Made by a program: the position numbers and the translations under genes. This document shows positions 59,201-64,000 of a DNA stretch of 64,000 nucleotides, in pieces. Positions within the stretch are counted from its first letter, which is position 1. Each line of letters begins with the position of its first letter. Below the pieces are notes generated by a model, which saw only the letters and a program-made list of their open reading frames with translations, ran no database searches and had not been told where the DNA came from. Source of the DNA: Eunapius fragilis (lineage: Eukaryota; Porifera; Demospongiae; Spongillida; Spongillidae); contig OY811991.1 in assembly GCA_963681505.1 (NCBI GenBank), positions 1,305,501-1,369,500 of the forward strand, in the 5' to 3' direction.

Positions 59201-60501
59201 AACTCCCACAATACAGCACATTCAGATGGCCCCACCGCACTCCCTGCTCCAGTGCCAAGGGACCAGAGAGATGTGATAGAACGTTACGTTTCCTACAGCA
59301 TACCAGCAAAGCTCTATAGCCATACATGTCGACACAATAACAGTGATGAGCCTGGGAACCCGAGGACTGCAGATGCGTGCTGCTTCAGTTCAGCCTTGTG
59401 TTGTAAGTCATCAGTTAGATTCATGTCATGTGACCTTAGCTGGCATGGCCATATAAACTGAGGGGACACCATTACTCTACACACGACATGGGGTTACTGT
59501 CAGAACTAAGCAGTACATGGGGTTACTGTCAGGACTAAGCAGTACATGGGGTTACTGTCAGGGCTAAGCAGTACATGGGGTTACTGTCAGGACTAAACAG
59601 TACATGGGGTTACTGTCAGGGCTAAACAGTACATGGGGTTACTGTCAGGACTAAACAGTACATGGGGTTACTGTCAGGACTAAGCAGTACATGGGGTTAC
59701 TGTCAGGACTAAGCAGTACATGGGGTTACTGTCAGGACTAAGCAGTGTATGGGGTTACTGTCAGGACTAAGCAGTACATGGGGTTACTGTCAGGACTAAG
59801 CAGTACATGGGGTTACTGTCAGGACTAAGCAGTACATGGGATTACTGTCAGGACTAAGCAGTGCATGGGGTTACTGTCAGGACTAAGCAGTGCATGGGGT
59901 TACTGTCAGGACTAAACAGTACATGGGGTTACTGTTAGGACTAAGCAGTACATGGGGTTACTGTCAGGACTAAGCAGTACATGGGGTTACTGTCAGGACT
60001 AAGCAGTACATGGGGTTACTGTCAGGACTAAGCAGTGCATGGGGTTACTGTCAGGACTAAGCAGTGCATGGGGTTACTGTGGCTAAGCAATTATGTTAAA
60101 GCTTTCATCAAAGCTCTTTCAGTAGCATATTACCTAGGGACAAAATTGCAGATGTGTCTAGAGCTCTAATAGTGATCGTTCAAGCTTTTAACTACATGAA
60201 GGACTTGCATGTATTAACACAACAGGATGCTTTCAAAATGTTAATAAACTATTTTGTCTGCCAAATGTAGCTCCACCCATTTCCGTTACCTGGCATATCC
60301 ACTCCCCTTCACCTGACCAACTCAAATAGCTTCAGCCACCCAGAACTTACATTCCCGAAATTTGATCACTTCTACACCTGGGTATGAGGCATTATAACAG
60401 CAAGATGGCAAGGCAGGGGTCGGGTGGAATTTGGATATTAATGCCTCTTTGCTGTATGCTTCAGTTCTATCTCTCCTTTTCCTATTTCTCTCCTCTTCCT
60501 A

Positions 60502-60550
<49 letters not shown>

Positions 60551-61616
60551 TACACACCACTCTTTCTCTCTCTTTAGGCTGTTGGGTTGTGCTAGCAATT
60601 GCCTTTTTCATACTGCCAATCACCATAATTATTTCAGGTGAGCATTATATAGATTATGACCTAGTCTCATCCTCACCAAGATAAGTAAAACACTACCACC
60701 TGTTTTTGCTTACTGTGATAATTCACTATGGTATCCAGTGAAAGAAGGGGAACTGAGTCATTGAACTGAGCCATTGTTCTATTCAAGTTGCCTCACTGTT
60801 GTAACCTAGCATATCTGATTCCCGCGAGGTAGCCAACGACGTAAGTCTCCAATAGGCCGACAACACAAAAGAATACAAGAACCGCACAGCAGTATACAAT
60901 ACACACGCATATATATATGAATACGCAACCAATCGAAATACTACAACACACAATGTTACGTAACAATGGTAATAGCGGTACGTGATCTCGATAAGAAGAC
61001 TGGATACTACAACACTTAGCATATAATTAATGTGAAAGTTATGGGAAAACCCCTGTTATCAGCAACTTTAGCTAAGCCATACAATGATTTGGACACTATA
61101 TGGTGGGTGTGGCTTACATCATGAAGCCTGTTTCATGCTTTCTTTCCTCCCCCCTTCCTTTTCCCCCTCCCATTCTTTCCCGCCCCTAGTCCAGATGTGT
61201 ACGTATTTAGATAATGTGCATAACTTACATACACATACACACATGCACACGCAGGCGTTATTTGCAGTTCCTATGTCGTGATCCTTTATGATGGCATCTT
61301 CCTGGCACTCCTGGTGTGCCTCAGGACCACTGCCTCCCTCCTCACCTGCTACAGGAACAAGGGGCGTTGGCCAGCTACCTCCAGCAAGATATGCATATGC
61401 CTCTGCGAGATATGCATGGTTCTATGCCTATTGCCCAGCCTGCTTGCGATGGGTACAGCCTCCTACTTCCTGCTCAAACACATCCCCAGTGGGAGTGCCA
61501 ACTGTGCACTGCAGTATTACGTGTCTTTATCATGCTTGTTCCTGCAGTACCTCCTGTACTCCCTCTCCTGTCTCTTCTGCTGCCTCTCTTATTGCTGGGA
61601 GAGGTCCCTTCGATGA
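56235..61616 (+). CDS. four-TM protein with PPxY tail, copy 3
   Basis: Exons 56235-56241, 56311-56451, 59217-59402, 60578-60637, 61255-61616, the same lengths as copy 2 (756 nt, 251 residues). The protein differs from copy 2 at very few positions: in TM1 IITII replaces the run of isoleucines, and in TM4 SLSCLFLQ replaces SLLCLFLQ. Near identity points to recent duplication or gene conversion. TATATAAA lies at 56199-56206 and AATAAA at 61722-61727. Compared with unit 1, about 95 bp (55602-55715, GGGCGCCAAAATGCAGTAAG and neighbours) are extra between units 2 and 3. Confidence 0.82.
56509..56702. mobile_element. fold-back MITE with 9-bp TSD, intron 2 of copy 3
   Basis: Same element as 49851-50046. 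The right duplication has mutated to ACCAGTGTG while the left remains ACCAATGTG. Confidence 0.87.
58700..59208. repeat. ~33-bp pyrimidine minisatellite before the exon 3 acceptor, copy 3
   Basis: Same unit as 51960-52490, shorter by a few copies. Confidence 0.9.
59486..60082. repeat. 29-bp minisatellite, intron 3 of copy 3
   Basis: About 20 copies of the CATGGGGTTACTGTCAGGAC unit, with TAAACAGTA variants concentrated in the left half. Confidence 0.95.
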
Positions 61617-61864
61617 AACCCGAGATCATATACGTTTAGTTAGATATATACGTTTGTGGTGTGCATGAGTTTTTTTAATTACTTGTACTTTTTATGATTG
61701 TATGCCATGTGGACTTCTGCCAATAAAGAGGTGGCTGCATGTCACAGGTCCATCCATCCATGGCATGATGAGACTCGGCTCAACCACGAGCACAGTACAT
61801 GCAGCATATCACATATTCAGGAAGAACTGCTAATTCTGCAATTAACTAAAAAAAATTTTGCATG

Positions 61865-62105
61865 TTCTGAGAAAGTTGGCGGTAAGTTGGATTTCAAGGG
61901 CAATAGTGCTGCAAAAAGCAAGGAAGCAAAGGTATTATAAGTATGGAAAATGCAATAGTCCTATATTTAGCACACAAACAACACATGCCCTACAAATGTG
62001 CTAAAGTATAGGACTGACTACTGATTGCATTTTCTGTTCTTATTTCCTTACTTTTTACATCCGTATTGCCCTTGACCACCGACTTGCTCATAGAGAATAT
62101 TTTTA
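61865..62105. mobile_element. fold-back MITE, family C, behind copy 3
   Basis: Same element and relative position as behind copies 1 and 2. Confidence 0.75.
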
Positions 62106-62856
62106 TTACTGGTTTCATTGATTTTTTTTTTCAACCGATTAGGTGTGTGTCTCTGAACTGATGGTGATATAATCCATCCACAGCTGGATGGGCATTACAG
62201 TGGCGGTGTGAAGGGGGAGCAATTGCCCTCCTAAAAACAGGGGCGCCAAAATGCAGTAAGGGCGCCAAAATAACGGCCGAAGTTAGCGATGCATTAGTCA
62301 GTATTAATTAACTGAACCATTTATTTATTTACTTCAAAAAACGAGATGTTTGTTACTGATTAAAAAAAGAGATTTTATTGCTAAAAAAGAGGTGGTTATA
62401 CTCCCCCCCCCCCCCCCCCCCTCCCCCCCCAACAAGAGCATGCTTGAAGTTTATTACAAAACACAGCAAATTTTTGGATGAACATGAATATTTCGCTGTC
62501 AGGTCCGATTCCCCACGAGATTCAAAACCGCCATATTTTCAAGTTCGGTAGGATCTTTCAAATCGCTCCAAAATTGGCTTGTACGTAGATGCGTGAGTCC
62601 TGTAGCTACTGATTTGTTCTATTTGATAATCCTTATTTGCATGTTATGGGGACCCGAATGATCATCAGTTGTACGGTATCGTGCCCAGGCCCAAAGCGTG
62701 GTGGATTTCACACATCCGCACGCACGTGATCCCTCCATTTAACCCTCCACATTATTATGTATGCACCACGAAATATGACTATATAAATAAGACAGTATAC
62801 ATAATATTGATAAGGTTTCATATATAAACATTTTGGTACACCAATGCCAGCAAGTT

Positions 62857-63073
62857 ATGGAAGGTAGGCTAGGCTCTCTGGTGTACCCTTTTACCACATT
62901 CCGCGGAATGATTGTCATGCATATTTATACAGACCAGCCGCCACCACCGTCATACGATGAGGTCATGGGACTTCATAGCGCCCCGAGCGCGCCACCGCTG
63001 GGAGAGAGCGGGTGCGAGCAGCCGTGCATCGCAAATACTTCGTTCACCAATTACGGAGCAGTGACAGCAGTTG
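62857..63073 (+). CDS. four-TM protein with PPxY tail, copy 4 (5' part; runs off the window)
   Basis: Exons 62857-62863 and 62933-63073 encode MEDQPPPPSYDEVMGLHSAP up to NYGAVTAV, identical in protein to copies 2 and 3. Exons 3-5 would lie some 3-5 kb beyond the edge. TATATAAA lies at 62821-62828. Confidence 0.78.
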
Positions 63074-63087
63074 GTGCGCCCCCCCCC

Positions 63088-63118
<31 letters not shown>

Positions 63119-63143
63119 ACTAAGTTATAGCATCACCAATGTG

Positions 63144-63337
63144 TAGTTGGGCGTAGCCCGACCTTCGCGTTTTGGCGGAAGGTCGGGTATCAAGCCTATA
63201 ACAAGATTTGTACCCGTACGTGGGCTATATCATATATGTGATAATAGCCCACACTCGCTATCAGGTAAAAATCTTGTTAATATAGGCTTGATACCCGACC
63301 TTCCACCAAAACTCGAGGGTCGGGCTACGCCCAACTA
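63144..63337. mobile_element. fold-back MITE with 9-bp TSD, intron 2 of copy 4
   Basis: Third copy of the TAGTTGGGCGTAGC element; flanked by ACCAATGTG (63135-63143 and 63338-63346). Confidence 0.87.
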
Positions 63338-64000
63338 ACCAATGTGCACAACACACGCGTCATATCACACATCAATACCAGCTCTATACAGTAGTGGAGT
63401 TCGGGATATACATGTAACATAGATTAGAGTGTCTAACCGTTGATAAAAATATGGGAGGGGGAATTAGTGTGGAGAAGTAAGTAATATGATTGTTTTATGG
63501 GAAGAGGGGAAATTGGAAGTGAACAAGCAGAGAGATGGATTGGCAACGAGCCCAACTTAACGCTTGCTGTCATCCGTACAAATGAATTTTGTGTACAGCT
63601 GTTTCGTAAAGTCTTTAGCCCTTTCCAGGCAACCACTGAACCTTGTACTTTTCAATCCAGGCACTTGAGTAGCCACAAACAGCTAGTTGTAAGTCCAGTT
63701 TTGATTTATTTCTCACCCCAGCTAGGATTAGCATTGACCTCCTTAACTTTGGGTGCTACTTCTGTGATAAGCTTTCAATGTTAACCTCCAAGATCCCAAG
63801 ATCTTGGAGCCTCTAAGCCAAGAATATTCCCCCAAGATTCCAAGATTACAACACATGATCCTGGCCAAGATTTTTCCGCTGGGTTTACAGGCTTAATCCT
63901 CTTCTCTAACAGAAAAGCTGTAGTTACATCCTGGAGACTTCAAGACCAGCAATAGGTGTTGATTGATATCGAGTCATAATAACTTGTTTGCCCTGTGAAC

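Overview
The window is animal nuclear DNA, most likely from a sponge or another early-branching marine invertebrate. The genes have many small exons and introns of roughly 50-150 bases, tandem repeats and microsatellites are everywhere, and the transposon repertoire (Ginger1, KDZ, hAT and PIF-Harbinger-like elements, an RT plus restriction-like-endonuclease retroelement) is typical of such genomes. I see no bacterial operons, rRNA or CRISPR. The species cannot be fixed from the sequence alone.

Layout. 1-1858 is a 48-bp minisatellite array. 2544-2817 (minus) is one exon with a CARD/death-fold-like domain. 5010-11241 (minus) is a multi-exon gene recognisable as MTBP, the MDM2-binding protein/Sld7-like replication-initiation partner of Treslin, by its C-terminal domain. 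11853-21054 is a nest of DNA transposons: an outer hAT-like non-autonomous element; inside it a TGTTA-ended element with a 4-bp target duplication; inside that a complete-looking 6.4-kb Ginger1 transposon (integrase gene plus an OTU-Ulp1 double-protease gene); and a separate hAT copy in the right half. 21227-23268 holds a small TTA-type MITE, a perfect fold-back element and a broken hAT copy. 23400-26570 (minus) is a frame-broken KDZ transposase gene with a RING-like finger.

27100-29200 and 33700-36200 are mosaics of non-autonomous elements, several with clear target-site duplications. 29618-32610 is a 91-bp tandem array of about 33 copies whose unit carries a start codon and a splice-donor-like sequence on the minus strand. 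36748-36947 (minus) is the 5' end of a small secreted-protein gene. 37190-39442 is a PIF-Harbinger-like element that received a 5'-truncated RT/endonuclease retroelement with a 12-bp target duplication. A further retroelement fragment lies at 43815-44113.

From about 42040 to the right edge the DNA is a tandem duplication with units of 5.1, 6.7 and 6.6 kb. Each unit carries one five-exon gene for a four-pass membrane protein with an N-terminal PPPPSYDE (PPxY) tail. One truncated and broken copy, three complete copies and the first two exons of a fifth are visible. The units share intronic minisatellites, a fold-back MITE with a 9-bp target duplication, and a second fold-back element behind the polyadenylation signal. 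Host genes and transposon genes are independent of each other; nothing suggests an operon-like system.
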